A stretch of 64,000 bases of DNA, taken from contig OX442314.1 in the NCBI GenBank assembly GCA_949358305.1, positions 62,381,369-62,445,368 on the forward strand, in the 5' to 3' direction. Below the pieces are notes generated by a model. The model was not told the DNA's origin and made no database searches. It saw only the letters and a program-made list of their open reading frames with translations. The DNA is from Strigamia acuminata (taxonomy: Eukaryota; Arthropoda; Chilopoda; Geophilomorpha; Linotaeniidae). The first letter of the stretch is position 1. Each line of letters opens with the position of its first letter. Positions 1-8,221 of this stretch are shown here, one piece after another. Made by a program: the position numbers and the translations under genes.

Positions 1-627
1 TGCAAAACTTGTAACAAACCGGGACACACGTCTGCCAACTGCCGTGTCCGTGTCCGTGCTGCGAAGTCGAAAAACGCAGCGCAAGAAATTCGAAAACCGA
101 GCGATCCGAAGAATATTACGTGCTATAACTGCAAAAAACGGGGCCATATCAGCAGCGATTGCAAGGAAAACTGCGGGATCTGCAAGAAGCCGGGCCATAT
201 TTCGAGAGACTGCTCGATTCGACACGAAAAAATGGCCAAGAAAACCAAAGCGCCCACAGAAAAGCGACGACGAGATGAAACGAAACAGATTGACGAAACG
301 AAACCGGTCGACGAAACGAAACCGGTTGACGAAACGAAACCGGTTGACGAAACGACTGTCATGGAACAAATCGCCCCTGTTGCCACTGCTGCTTCCGTCT
401 CAAAAACTATCGTCCCGGACAGGTACAGCGATTTGACCGTGGAGGAATACGAAGCATATTGCGCGGAGCAAAATAGATTATGTTTTGGCGATACGGACAG
501 CGAGGACAGCGAGGGGGAGAACGAAATGGACTTTGAAGAGCAGACGAAACGAACCAGGGACGACAGCGATGATGATTTCACGGTTGTGAAAAACAAGAAA
601 TCGCGGATAAAGGAACGACGATCCTGA
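1..627 (+). CDS. ORF1 nucleic-acid-binding protein, C-terminal part (element A)
   Basis: Open from the first base of the window to a TGA at 625-627, 208 residues visible. The visible part starts at the third CCHC knuckle (CKTCNKPGHTSANC) and contains the fourth (CYNCKKRGHISSDC) and fifth (CGICKKPGHISRDC), then a Lys/Arg-rich stretch, the DETKPVD repeat region and an acidic tail with DSDDDFTVV followed by a basic end. It matches the C-terminal half of the complete ORF1 copies further right; no stop or frameshift is present. The N-terminal 190 or so residues lie outside the window. Confidence 0.88.
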   Translation, partial: CKTCNKPGHTSANCRVRVRAAKSKNAAQEIRKPSDPKNITCYNCKKRGHISSDCKENCGICKKPGHISRDCSIRHEKMAKKTKAPTEKRRRDETKQIDETKPVDETKPVDETKPVDETTVMEQIAPVATAASVSKTIVPDRYSDLTVEEYEAYCAEQNRLCFGDTDSEDSEGENEMDFEEQTKRTRDDSDDDFTVVKNKKSRIKERRS

Positions 628-869
628 TCCTGCCGCAAGAAAAACTTGACAAAAATACGGTTTTGTTCTTAATTGACAATTGATTAACTTTTATTGTTCG
701 TTTACTTATTTATTATAATGTATTATTATTATCGTAACTCTTGTATAATATGCATCTATACGTGATGGGTGCTCGATTATTGTGAATTTTTAATTATGTA
801 ACCAATTGGTGTGCACTTGTACTCCTTTTTTAGTCGGATAGAAATAAAATGGCCCTAAGGGTATTAAGC
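1..869 (+). mobile_element. Short U2-inserted non-LTR element A (5' part outside window)
   Basis: The 3' portion of an ORF1-only retrotransposon; the window starts inside its ORF1. It ends with the family tail TAAGC at 869, directly followed by the U2 target sequence taagctgataagaacag (870-886). Sequence after the ORF1 stop is the 242-bp short-element 3' UTR with AATAAA near its end and no trace of an endonuclease/reverse transcriptase reading frame. Carries the three-copy form of the 18-bp ETKPVD repeat. Its 5' junction is not visible, so its total length is inferred from the other copies (about 2.05 kb). Confidence 0.9.
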
Positions 870-926
870 TAAGCTGATAAGAACAGATACTACACTTTGA
901 TCTTAGCCAAAAGGCCGAGAAGCGAT
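870..926 (-). pseudogene. U2: U2 snRNA 5' fragment (nt 1-57), split by element A
   Basis: U2 nt 1-57 including the 5' end, stem I and the intact GUAGUA branch-point recognition sequence. The gene is broken after nt 57 by element A; 870-886 is the 3' copy of the 17-bp target duplication. Promoter-side flank (plus-strand right) is unchanged, so this fragment may still be transcribed into antisense element sequence (inference). Confidence 0.92.
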
Positions 927-2481
927 ACCTATCTAGCTGTCTCCAACTCAGCCAGTCTACAAGCTAGCGCAAGTCGCAACGGTGTGTCATCCTTCTCAGC
1001 TAATTGTCATTTCACAATCATCATCACATTTCAAACTCTATCAGCTAAACTTCCTACTTGTTCATATTCTTCATGTCTTTTTTGAGGCTAATTTTATTCA
1101 ACTTGACTTGAATCTTTGTTGGTTTGTCTCATTTGGAGAAAAAAGGAACTTATGGCGCAATGTCATCAAACCGGAGCACCACCTGGCGGATCCCGAGTGC
1201 TTTAATGGATGCCAAAATGTTCGTTCGGCCCGATGCGTTTGTATCATGATTTCGGCATTAGAAAGAGGTCGAGAAATTCTGCAACCAGGCTCATTCGATT
1301 GGAAATTGCATTCCACACAAGCCTGTATGTTTTTCTACTTGATTTCATCGAGGAAAGATTCCGTTTCGGGCGATCGAAGCCGGCGACCGCATGGCAAATT
1401 TCGTGCTGGCAAATTTAATTTCAATTCGACCCTAAAAACAAAAAAAAATGAAAAATGAACGGTTTAAAATATTTAAAAAATGTTTCCTGTGCAGAATTTG
1501 CCTCTCTTTCTAATGGTGCCAATAACTTTTTGATCTGTGCTACAGTTTTTTTTTTTTTTTTTTATTTTTCAAAAAACGATAACTGTCATTTGCCAAAGAA
1601 GGAATGAAATAAATCAACAAAATTTGTGAGAAATTGTGGGAAATTGTTGTTTAATGTTTCAAAAATTTGTCTACCTTAATAATTAGCATTGTCTAAAATG
1701 GATGAGTGTACACATTGCCCCATAACTGGTCTGGTCTGGTCTAAATATGACCCACGCTGCATTCCTATATCAAAATTGCAATTATTTATCAGATAATTAA
1801 ATAAATTAATAAAAATTCATCACAATTCACTGAGAAATTCATCAAAAGCCATCTAAATCCATCTAAATCCATCAAAAGCCATCGAAATCCATCGAAATCC
1901 ATCGAAATCTATCTAAATCCATCTAAATCCATCAAAAGCCATCGAAATTCACCAAGAAATCATCAAAATTCACGAGAATTTCAACAAATTTCAAGAAAAT
2001 TCCGACACCTACCATCAAAAGTTGATGAAAATCCATCTAATCCCATCAAATGCCATCGAAATTCACCAAGAAATCTTCAAAATTCACGAAAATTGATCAA
2101 AATTTCAAGGAAATTCACGAAAATTGATCAAAATTTCAAGGAAATTCTGACACACCATCAAAAGTTGATGAAAATTTGGACAAAAATTTCATCAAAATCA
2201 ATTTTAGAAATAGCATAGAGCCAGCCACATTTCAATTCAATTCATACAAACAGAATTAAACAAAACAAAATAGCTGGAGCTGCTCACCTGACCAGCTCAG
2301 CTCAGCTCAGCTCACGGAATGGCACAGTCCTGCCAGCTCACTCCACCTTGTATAACCACATGCATATATATACCCAGTACATACTACATGTAGACCAATA
2401 CCCTAGTGTTATATAATAGCCTTTTTGTACCTCATTTCTAATTTTGTATTATTATTATTATTATTATATGATTCTCCCGAA
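927..2481. repeat. U2 array spacer, unit 1 (1555 bp, reference description)
   Basis: AT-rich intergenic spacer repeated throughout the window. Left to right: U2 promoter side (927-1000; the proximal sequence element should lie about 40-65 bp from the U2 start, near 967-991, but I see no motif I can name); a more GC-balanced block (about 1150-1420) of unknown role; a T-run of 18 at 1546-1563; a (ggtct)3-type repeat near 1729; eleven 10-bp units of CATCNAAANC type (1840-1949); a two-copy 31-bp repeat (2082-2143); two catcaaaagttgatg inverted repeats (near 2016 and 2157); an AGCTC pentamer repeat (near 2297-2313); and a TTA microsatellite (2447-2467) next to the U2 3' end. No protein gene, tRNA, 5S or other snRNA was recognised. 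Confidence 0.9.
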
Positions 2482-2672
2482 GGAGTGGGCCGATCCTGGA
2501 GTTACTGCTATACCAGGCCAACCCGTGGCAGGGGTGGAGCAAGCTCCGAGCACCTCACCGCATTCCAAAAATCAGTTTAATATTCTGGGTCCTCAATGAG
2601 GACCGTATCAGATATTAAGCTGATAAGAACAGATACTACACTTTGATCTTAGCCAAAAGGCCGAGAAGCGAT
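2482..2672 (-). ncRNA. U2: U2 spliceosomal snRNA, uninterrupted copy 1
   Basis: RNA component of the U2 snRNP, which base-pairs with the intron branch point in the nucleus. On the minus strand the sequence opens AUCGCUUCUCGGCC at 2672, followed by GUAGUA (nt 34-39; plus-strand tactac 2634-2639), the stem IIa/IIb region with GUCCUCAUUGAGGAC, the Sm site AUUUUUGG (nt 101-108; 2565-2572), and the stem III/IV region with CACGGGUUGGCC and GCAGUAACUCCAGG. A length of 191 nt agrees with animal U2 (about 187-193). The 3' end is set by analogy with other U2 RNAs and is uncertain by up to about 8 nt, because a CUCC-UUCG-GGAG hairpin (2474-2485) overlaps it. All elements needed for function are present, so this is a probably functional gene. 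Confidence 0.96.
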
Positions 2673-4227
2673 ACCTATCTAGCTGTCTCCAACTCAGCCA
2701 GTCTACAAGCTAGCGCAAGTCGCAACGGTGTGTCATCCTTCTCAGCTAATTGTCATTTCACAATCATCATCACATTTCAAACTCTATCAGCTAAACTTCC
2801 TACTTGTTCATATTCTTCATGTCTTTTTTGAGGCTAATTTTATTCAACTTGACTTGAATCTTTGTTGGTTTGTCTCATTTGGAGAAAAAAGGAACTTATG
2901 GCGCAATGTCATCAAACCGGAGCACCACCTGGCGGATCCCGAGTGCTTTAATGGATGCCAAAATGTTCGTTCGGCCCGATGCGTTTGTATCATGATTTCG
3001 GCATTAGAAAGAGGTCGAGAAATTCTGCAACCAGGCTCATTCGATTGGAAATTGCATTCCACACAAGCCTGTATGTTTTTCTACTTGATTTCATCGAGGA
3101 AAGATTCCGTTTCGGGCGATCGAAGCCGGCGACCGCATGGCAAATTTCGTGCTGGCAAATTTAATTTCAATTCGACCCTAAAAACAAAAAAAAATGAAAA
3201 ATGAACGGTTTAAAATATTTAAAAAATGTTTCCTGTGCAGAATTTGCCTCTCTTTCTAATGGTGCCAATAACTTTTTGATCTGTGCTACAGTTTTTTTTT
3301 TTTTTTTTTATTTTTCAAAAAACGATAACTGTCATTTGCCAAAGAAGGAATGAAATAAATCAACAAAATTTGTGAGAAATTGTGGGAAATTGTTGTTTAA
3401 TGTTTCAAAAATTTGTCTACCTTAATAATTAGCATTGTCTAAAATGGATGAGTGTACACATTGCCCCATAACTGGTCTGGTCTGGTCTAAATATGACCCA
3501 CGCTGCATTCCTATATCAAAATTGCAATTATTTATCAGATAATTAAATAAATTAATAAAAATTCATCACAATTCACTGAGAAATTCATCAAAAGCCATCT
3601 AAATCCATCTAAATCCATCAAAAGCCATCGAAATCCATCGAAATCCATCGAAATCTATCTAAATCCATCTAAATCCATCAAAAGCCATCGAAATTCACCA
3701 AGAAATCATCAAAATTCACGAGAATTTCAACAAATTTCAAGAAAATTCCGACACCTACCATCAAAAGTTGATGAAAATCCATCTAATCCCATCAAATGCC
3801 ATCGAAATTCACCAAGAAATCTTCAAAATTCACGAAAATTGATCAAAATTTCAAGGAAATTCACGAAAATTGATCAAAATTTCAAGGAAATTCTGACACA
3901 CCATCAAAAGTTGATGAAAATTTGGACAAAAATTTCATCAAAATCAATTTTAGAAATAGCATAGAGCCAGCCACATTTCAATTCAATTCATACAAACAGA
4001 ATTAAACAAAACAAAATAGCTGGAGCTGCTCACCTGACCAGCTCAGCTCAGCTCAGCTCACGGAATGGCACAGTCCTGCCAGCTCACTCCACCTTGTATA
4101 ACCACATGCATATATATACCCAGTACATACTACATGTAGACCAATACCCTAGTGTTATATAATAGCCTTTTTGTACCTCATTTCTAATTTTGTATTATTA
4201 TTATTATTATTATATGATTCTCCCGAA
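2673..4227. repeat. U2 array spacer, unit 2 (1555 bp)
   Basis: Same content as the unit-1 spacer; T-run of 18 followed by ATTTTTC. No gene recognised. Confidence 0.9.
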
Positions 4228-4378
4228 GGAGTGGGCCGATCCTGGAGTTACTGCTATACCAGGCCAACCCGTGGCAGGGGTGGAGCAAGCTCCGAGCACC
4301 TCACCGCATTCCAAAAATCAGTTTAATATTCTGGGTCCTCAATGAGGACCGTATCAGATATTAAGCTGATAAGAACAG
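4228..4378 (-). pseudogene. U2: U2 snRNA 3' fragment (nt 41-191), split by element B
   Basis: Carries the Sm site and the stem III/IV region but no promoter or 5' end. 4362-4378 is the 5' copy of the target duplication taagctgataagaacag. Pairs with the 5' fragment at 6416-6472. Confidence 0.93.
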
Positions 4379-4982
4379 CCGCCAGGGAAGGTTGCATGCC
4401 AAGTGGCTCCTACCGTCGATCCCGTTTTTGAGACCTTTATGCACGATTTTTGGATTTTCCTGCAGTAAATACAGCGTATACATGTGCATTCGACCTTTGC
4501 ACGTGGTTTTTGGCAAGTTTTCCGTAAGTTTTTGGCAGTTTTTTGACTTTTTTGCGATCGCCGAAACACGTGGCGACGATCGCCGATCTTCCGTCTTCGA
4601 TTCCGAGATTTCTAACGGTCCGTTTGCTGTGTTCTTTACACGAAACTGACCGCCAGCACCTACTCTACAAGTGGGTATTGGTTTCGGAACCGGGAGAAGT
4701 CTTTTTTCGCCGTTTTCGCGACTTTTTGTGACCGCCGAAACACGTGGCGACGATCGCCGAATTCCCGTTATCGGTTTTTCGGCAACTACAGGCCGTAGAT
4801 AGGTCGAATTGGTGTGTTCTTGGCACCAAATTGTGCGCCAGAACCTCCTCTGTCGATCTCTATTGGTTTCCGGTTCAACCGGAATCGTTTTTCGGTCGAA
4901 TTTTTCGTTTTTCGTCCAATTCACGATCGGCGAATACACGCGGTATTGATATACGTCGCCCAGACGTTTTTCTTTCGTGCCG
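4379..4982 (+). promoter_or_regulatory. 5' UTR with duplicated 175-bp monomer (element B)
   Basis: Two direct, diverged copies of a roughly 175-bp unit start at 4545 and 4720. Each begins gacttttt, soon followed by CCGAAACACGTGGCGACGAT, containing the palindrome CACGTG (4567-4572 and 4741-4746). The full-length elements have only one such unit (CACGTG at 26812 and 54239). The same pair occurs at equal offsets in the other short elements (monomer starts 11840/12015, 15661/15836, 22978/23153, 35468/35643, 39272/39447, 44839/45014, 48642/48817). Because the element lies antisense to U2, it should need its own promoter, and monomeric 5' UTR promoters are known for rodent L1; promoter function here is inference. 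Confidence 0.6.
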
Positions 4983-6173
4983 ATGGATAGAATTATCGAT
5001 TGCAGACTTGATGCTGGCTTAACACCCATACATCTACTAGAAGCTCTTCTTAAAAAGCTAGGAAGACACACGGAAGATGGAGAACCCACGATCAAAGGGA
5101 TTCAATGTGTCGGTGGTTTAAAATTCGAAGCTTTGCTGACCAGTCAGGAACTGGTCGACCAACTAGCTGATTCCAGCGGTGCTACGGTCGACGGTTTGCG
5201 AATTTTGTGGGCACCACGAATTCGTCGTGACAAACGTGTTATTATTAAAGGACTTTCGATGACGGTTCCACTGACCGAGGTGGATTACGAAATGCGCAAG
5301 TTGGGCAGTGTAACGTCCGTAGCGTACGAGAAGTTCGAAAACCATGAGTCGATTATCAATGGAAACATCATCGTGATGATTACCAGCGACAATTTGCCTA
5401 GCAAAATCGTAATTGGGGATTTTTCTGGCCACCTTATCTACAAGGGCATGGGCCCCTACTGCCCCAAGTGCGACACGACGAACCACTACGCATCGGTGTG
5501 CCCGAAAACGAAATGTTATAACTGTAATGAGTTTGGCCATGTAAGCAGATTTTGCACGACCGATTGCAAAACTTGTAACAAACCGGGACACACGTCTGCC
5601 AACTGCCGTGTCCGTGTCCGTGCTGCGAAGTCGAAAAACGCAGCGCAAGAAATTCGAAAACCGAGCGATCCGAAGAATATTACGTGCTATAACTGCAAAA
5701 AACGGGGCCATATCAGCAGCGATTGCAAGGAAAACTGCGGGATCTGCAAGAAGCCGGGCCATATTTCGAGAGACTGCTCGATTCGACACGAAAAAATGGC
5801 CAAGAAAACCAAAGCGCCCACAGAAAAGCGACGACGAGATGAAACGAAACAGATTGACGAAACGAAACCGGTCGACGAAACGAAACCGGTCGACGTAACG
5901 ACTGTCATGGAACAAATCGCCCCTGTTGCCACTGCTGCTTCCGTCTCAAAAACTATCGTCCCGGACAGGTACAGCGACTTGACCGTGGAGGATTACGAAG
6001 CATATTGCGCGGAGCAAAATAGATTATGTTTTGGCGATACGGACAGCGAGGACAGCGAGGGGGAGAACGAAATGGACTTTGAAGAGCAGACGAAACGAAC
6101 CAGGGACGACAGCGATGATGATTTCACGGTTGTGAAAAACAAGAAATCGCGGATAAAGGAACGACGATCCTGA
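4983..6173 (+). CDS. ORF1 protein, five CCHC zinc knuckles (element B, 396 aa)
   Basis: Nucleic-acid-binding ORF1 (Gag-like) protein of a non-LTR element, expected to package element RNA. Residues 1-150 are a conserved N-terminal region with VIIKGLSMTVPL and GNIIVMIT segments, possibly an RRM-like fold (inference). Five knuckles of form C-X2-C-X4-H-X4-C follow at about residues 160-173, 178-191, 195-208, 235-248 and 252-265. Then a basic stretch, DETKPVD repeats (two KPVD copies here), and an acidic tail ending DSDDDFTVV plus a basic end. The ATG at 4983 was chosen because MDRIIDCRLDAGLTP aligns with MDMLVDCWIETGLTP at the start of ORF1 in element F; an earlier GTG gives two more residues but is unlikely in a eukaryote. 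Intact, with no ORF2 behind it. Confidence 0.9.
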   Translation: MDRIIDCRLDAGLTPIHLLEALLKKLGRHTEDGEPTIKGIQCVGGLKFEALLTSQELVDQLADSSGATVDGLRILWAPRIRRDKRVIIKGLSMTVPLTEVDYEMRKLGSVTSVAYEKFENHESIINGNIIVMITSDNLPSKIVIGDFSGHLIYKGMGPYCPKCDTTNHYASVCPKTKCYNCNEFGHVSRFCTTDCKTCNKPGHTSANCRVRVRAAKSKNAAQEIRKPSDPKNITCYNCKKRGHISSDCKENCGICKKPGHISRDCSIRHEKMAKKTKAPTEKRRRDETKQIDETKPVDETKPVDVTTVMEQIAPVATAASVSKTIVPDRYSDLTVEDYEAYCAEQNRLCFGDTDSEDSEGENEMDFEEQTKRTRDDSDDDFTVVKNKKSRIKERRS

Positions 6174-6353
6174 TCCTGCCGCAAGAAAAACTTGACAAAA
6201 ATACGGTTTTGTTCTTAATTGACAATTGATTAACTTTTATTGTTCGTTTACTTATTTATTATAATGTATTATTATTATCGTAACTCTTGTATAATATGCA
6301 TCTATACGTGATGGGTGCTCGATTATTGTGAATTTTTAATTATGTAACCAATT

Positions 6354-6415
6354 GGTGTGCACTTGTACTCCTTTTTTAGTCGGATAGAAATAAAATGGCC
6401 CTAAGGGTATTAAGC
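6354..6415 (+). promoter_or_regulatory. Conserved 3' terminal region (candidate RT recognition site), element B
   Basis: Starts ggtgtgcacttgtactcc, followed by a T-run, AATAAA (6389-6394), a CCCT-A-AGGG hairpin and the tail TATTAAGC. The full-length element ends the same way (31714-31786): same 18-nt block, T-run, AATAAA, a CCC-TATTAC-GGG hairpin and TAAGC. It is the best-conserved noncoding stretch between the two forms, as expected if ORF2 RT recognises it to start target-primed reverse transcription. Confidence 0.6.
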
Positions 6416-6472
6416 TAAGCTGATAAGAACAGATACTACACTTTGATCTTAGCCAAAAGGCCGAGAAGCGAT
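6416..6472 (-). pseudogene. U2: U2 snRNA 5' fragment (nt 1-57), split by element B
   Basis: Consensus U2 nt 1-57 with the 3' target-duplication copy at 6416-6432. Broken by element B. Confidence 0.93.
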
Positions 6473-8030
6473 ACCTATCTAGCTGTCTCCAACTCAGCCA
6501 GTCTACAAGCTAGCGCAAGTCGCAACGGTGTGTCATCCTTCTCAGCTAATTGTCATTTCACAATCATCATCACATTTCAAACTCTATCAGCTAAACTTCC
6601 TACTTGTTCATATTCTTCATGTCTTTTTTGAGGCTAATTTTATTCAACTTGACTTGAATCTTTGTTGGTTTGTCTCATTTGGAGAAAAAAGGAACTTATG
6701 GCGCAATGTCATCAAACCGGAGCACCACCTGGCGGATCCCGAGTGCTTTAATGGATGCCAAAATGTTCGTTCGGCCCGATGCGTTTGTATCATGATTTCG
6801 GCATTAGAAAGAGGTCGAGAAATTCTGCAACCAGGCTCATTCGATTGGAAATTGCATTCCACACAAGCCTGTATGTTTTTCTACTTGATTTCATCGAGGA
6901 AAGATTCCGTTTCGGGCGATCGAAGCCGGCGACCGCATGGCAAATTTCGTGCTGGCAAATTTAATTTCAATTCGACCCTAAAAACAAAAAAAAATGAAAA
7001 ATGAACGGTTTAAAATATTTAAAAAATGTTTCCTGTGCAGAATTTGCCTCTCTTTCTAATGGTGCCAATAACTTTTTGATCTGTGCTACAGTTTTTTTTT
7101 TTTTTTTTTTTTATTTTTGAAAAAACGATAACTGTCATTTGCCAAAGAAGGAATGAAATAAATCAACAAAATTTGTGAGAAATTGTGGGAAATTGTTGTT
7201 TAATGTTTCAAAAATTTGTCTACCTTAATAATTAGCATTGTCTAAAATGGATGAGTGTACACATTGCCCCATAACTGGTCTGGTCTGGTCTAAATATGAC
7301 CCACGCTGCATTCCTATATCAAAATTGCAATTATTTATCAGATAATTAAATAAATTAATAAAAATTCATCACAATTCACTGAGAAATTCATCAAAAGCCA
7401 TCTAAATCCATCTAAATCCATCAAAAGCCATCGAAATCCATCGAAATCCATCGAAATCTATCTAAATCCATCTAAATCCATCAAAAGCCATCGAAATTCA
7501 CCAAGAAATCATCAAAATTCACGAGAATTTCAACAAATTTCAAGAAAATTCCGACACCTACCATCAAAAGTTGATGAAAATCCATCTAATCCCATCAAAT
7601 GCCATCGAAATTCACCAAGAAATCTTCAAAATTCACGAAAATTGATCAAAATTTCAAGGAAATTCACGAAAATTGATCAAAATTTCAAGGAAATTCTGAC
7701 ACACCATCAAAAGTTGATGAAAATTTGGACAAAAATTTCATCAAAATCAATTTTAGAAATAGCATAGAGCCAGCCACATTTCAATTCAATTCATACAAAC
7801 AGAATTAAACAAAACAAAATAGCTGGAGCTGCTCACCTGACCAGCTCAGCTCAGCTCAGCTCACGGAATGGCACAGTCCTGCCAGCTCACTCCACCTTGT
7901 ATAACCACATGCATATATATACCCAGTACATACTACATGTAGACCAATACCCTAGTGTTATATAATAGCCTTTTTGTACCTCATTTCTAATTTTGTATTA
8001 TTATTATTATTATTATATGATTCTCCCGAA
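6473..8030. repeat. U2 array spacer (1558 bp)
   Basis: Same content as the unit-1 spacer; T-run of 21 followed by ATTTTTG (the T21/G variant). No gene recognised. Confidence 0.9.
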
Positions 8031-8221
8031 GGAGTGGGCCGATCCTGGAGTTACTGCTATACCAGGCCAACCCGTGGCAGGGGTGGAGCAAGCTCCGAGC
8101 ACCTCACCGCATTCCAAAAATCAGTTTAATATTCTGGGTCCTCAATGAGGACCGTATCAGATATTAAGCTGATAAGAACAGATACTACACTTTGATCTTA
8201 GCCAAAAGGCCGAGAAGCGAT
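8031..8221 (-). ncRNA. U2: U2 spliceosomal snRNA, uninterrupted copy 2
   Basis: Full 191-nt U2 with consensus 5' end, GUAGUA, Sm site and stem III/IV region; target site for the element is empty. Probably functional. Confidence 0.95.

Larger units (their letters stand above)
4379..6415 (+). mobile_element. Short U2-specific non-LTR element B (ORF1 only, 2037 bp)
   Basis: Complete element between perfect 17-bp target duplications (4362-4378 and 6416-6432), orientation antisense to U2. Structure: 5' UTR of 604 bp with two promoter-like monomers, ORF1 (4983-6173), 242-bp 3' UTR ending in a hairpin and TAAGC. There is no ORF2. Compared with the full-length copies F and K it is colinear at both ends: after the ORF1 stop a recognisable ttgacaaaaa-type stretch is retained, then the sequence resumes at the position matching the very end of ORF2 (gacaatt...). 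It therefore looks like a full-length relative with ORF2 removed. Because it lacks endonuclease and RT, it must be mobilised in trans (inference). Distinguished by the two-copy ETKPVD form of ORF1 and by private 5' UTR changes near 4663 and 4919. Confidence 0.93.

Noticed and set aside
897-1085. 62-aa open frame starting inside U2
   Set aside because: It is the antisense reading of the U2 5' end and promoter; the U2 RNA explains the sequence.
982-1458. 158-aa open frame repeated in every spacer (also 2728, 6528, 8277 and so on)
   Set aside because: It overlaps the U2 upstream region, has no recognisable domain, ends in low-complexity sequence and recurs only because the spacer is repeated. 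No sign of coding selection can be judged from near-identical copies.
1546-1563. T-run as a pol III terminator for a U6-like or other small RNA gene on the plus strand
   Set aside because: The preceding 200 bp show no U6 sequence, no A/B boxes I can identify and no tRNA fold; a plain homopolymer is the simpler reading.
1840-1949. Regular repeats resembling a CRISPR array
   Set aside because: Units are 10 bp, directly adjacent and without unique spacers, in a eukaryotic snRNA spacer.
4361-5095. 244-aa minus-strand open frame across the short-element 5' UTR (and 250-256 aa minus frames across ORF1)
   Set aside because: Antisense shadows of the element; the opposite strand has clear zinc-knuckle coding, and the frames have no domain of their own.
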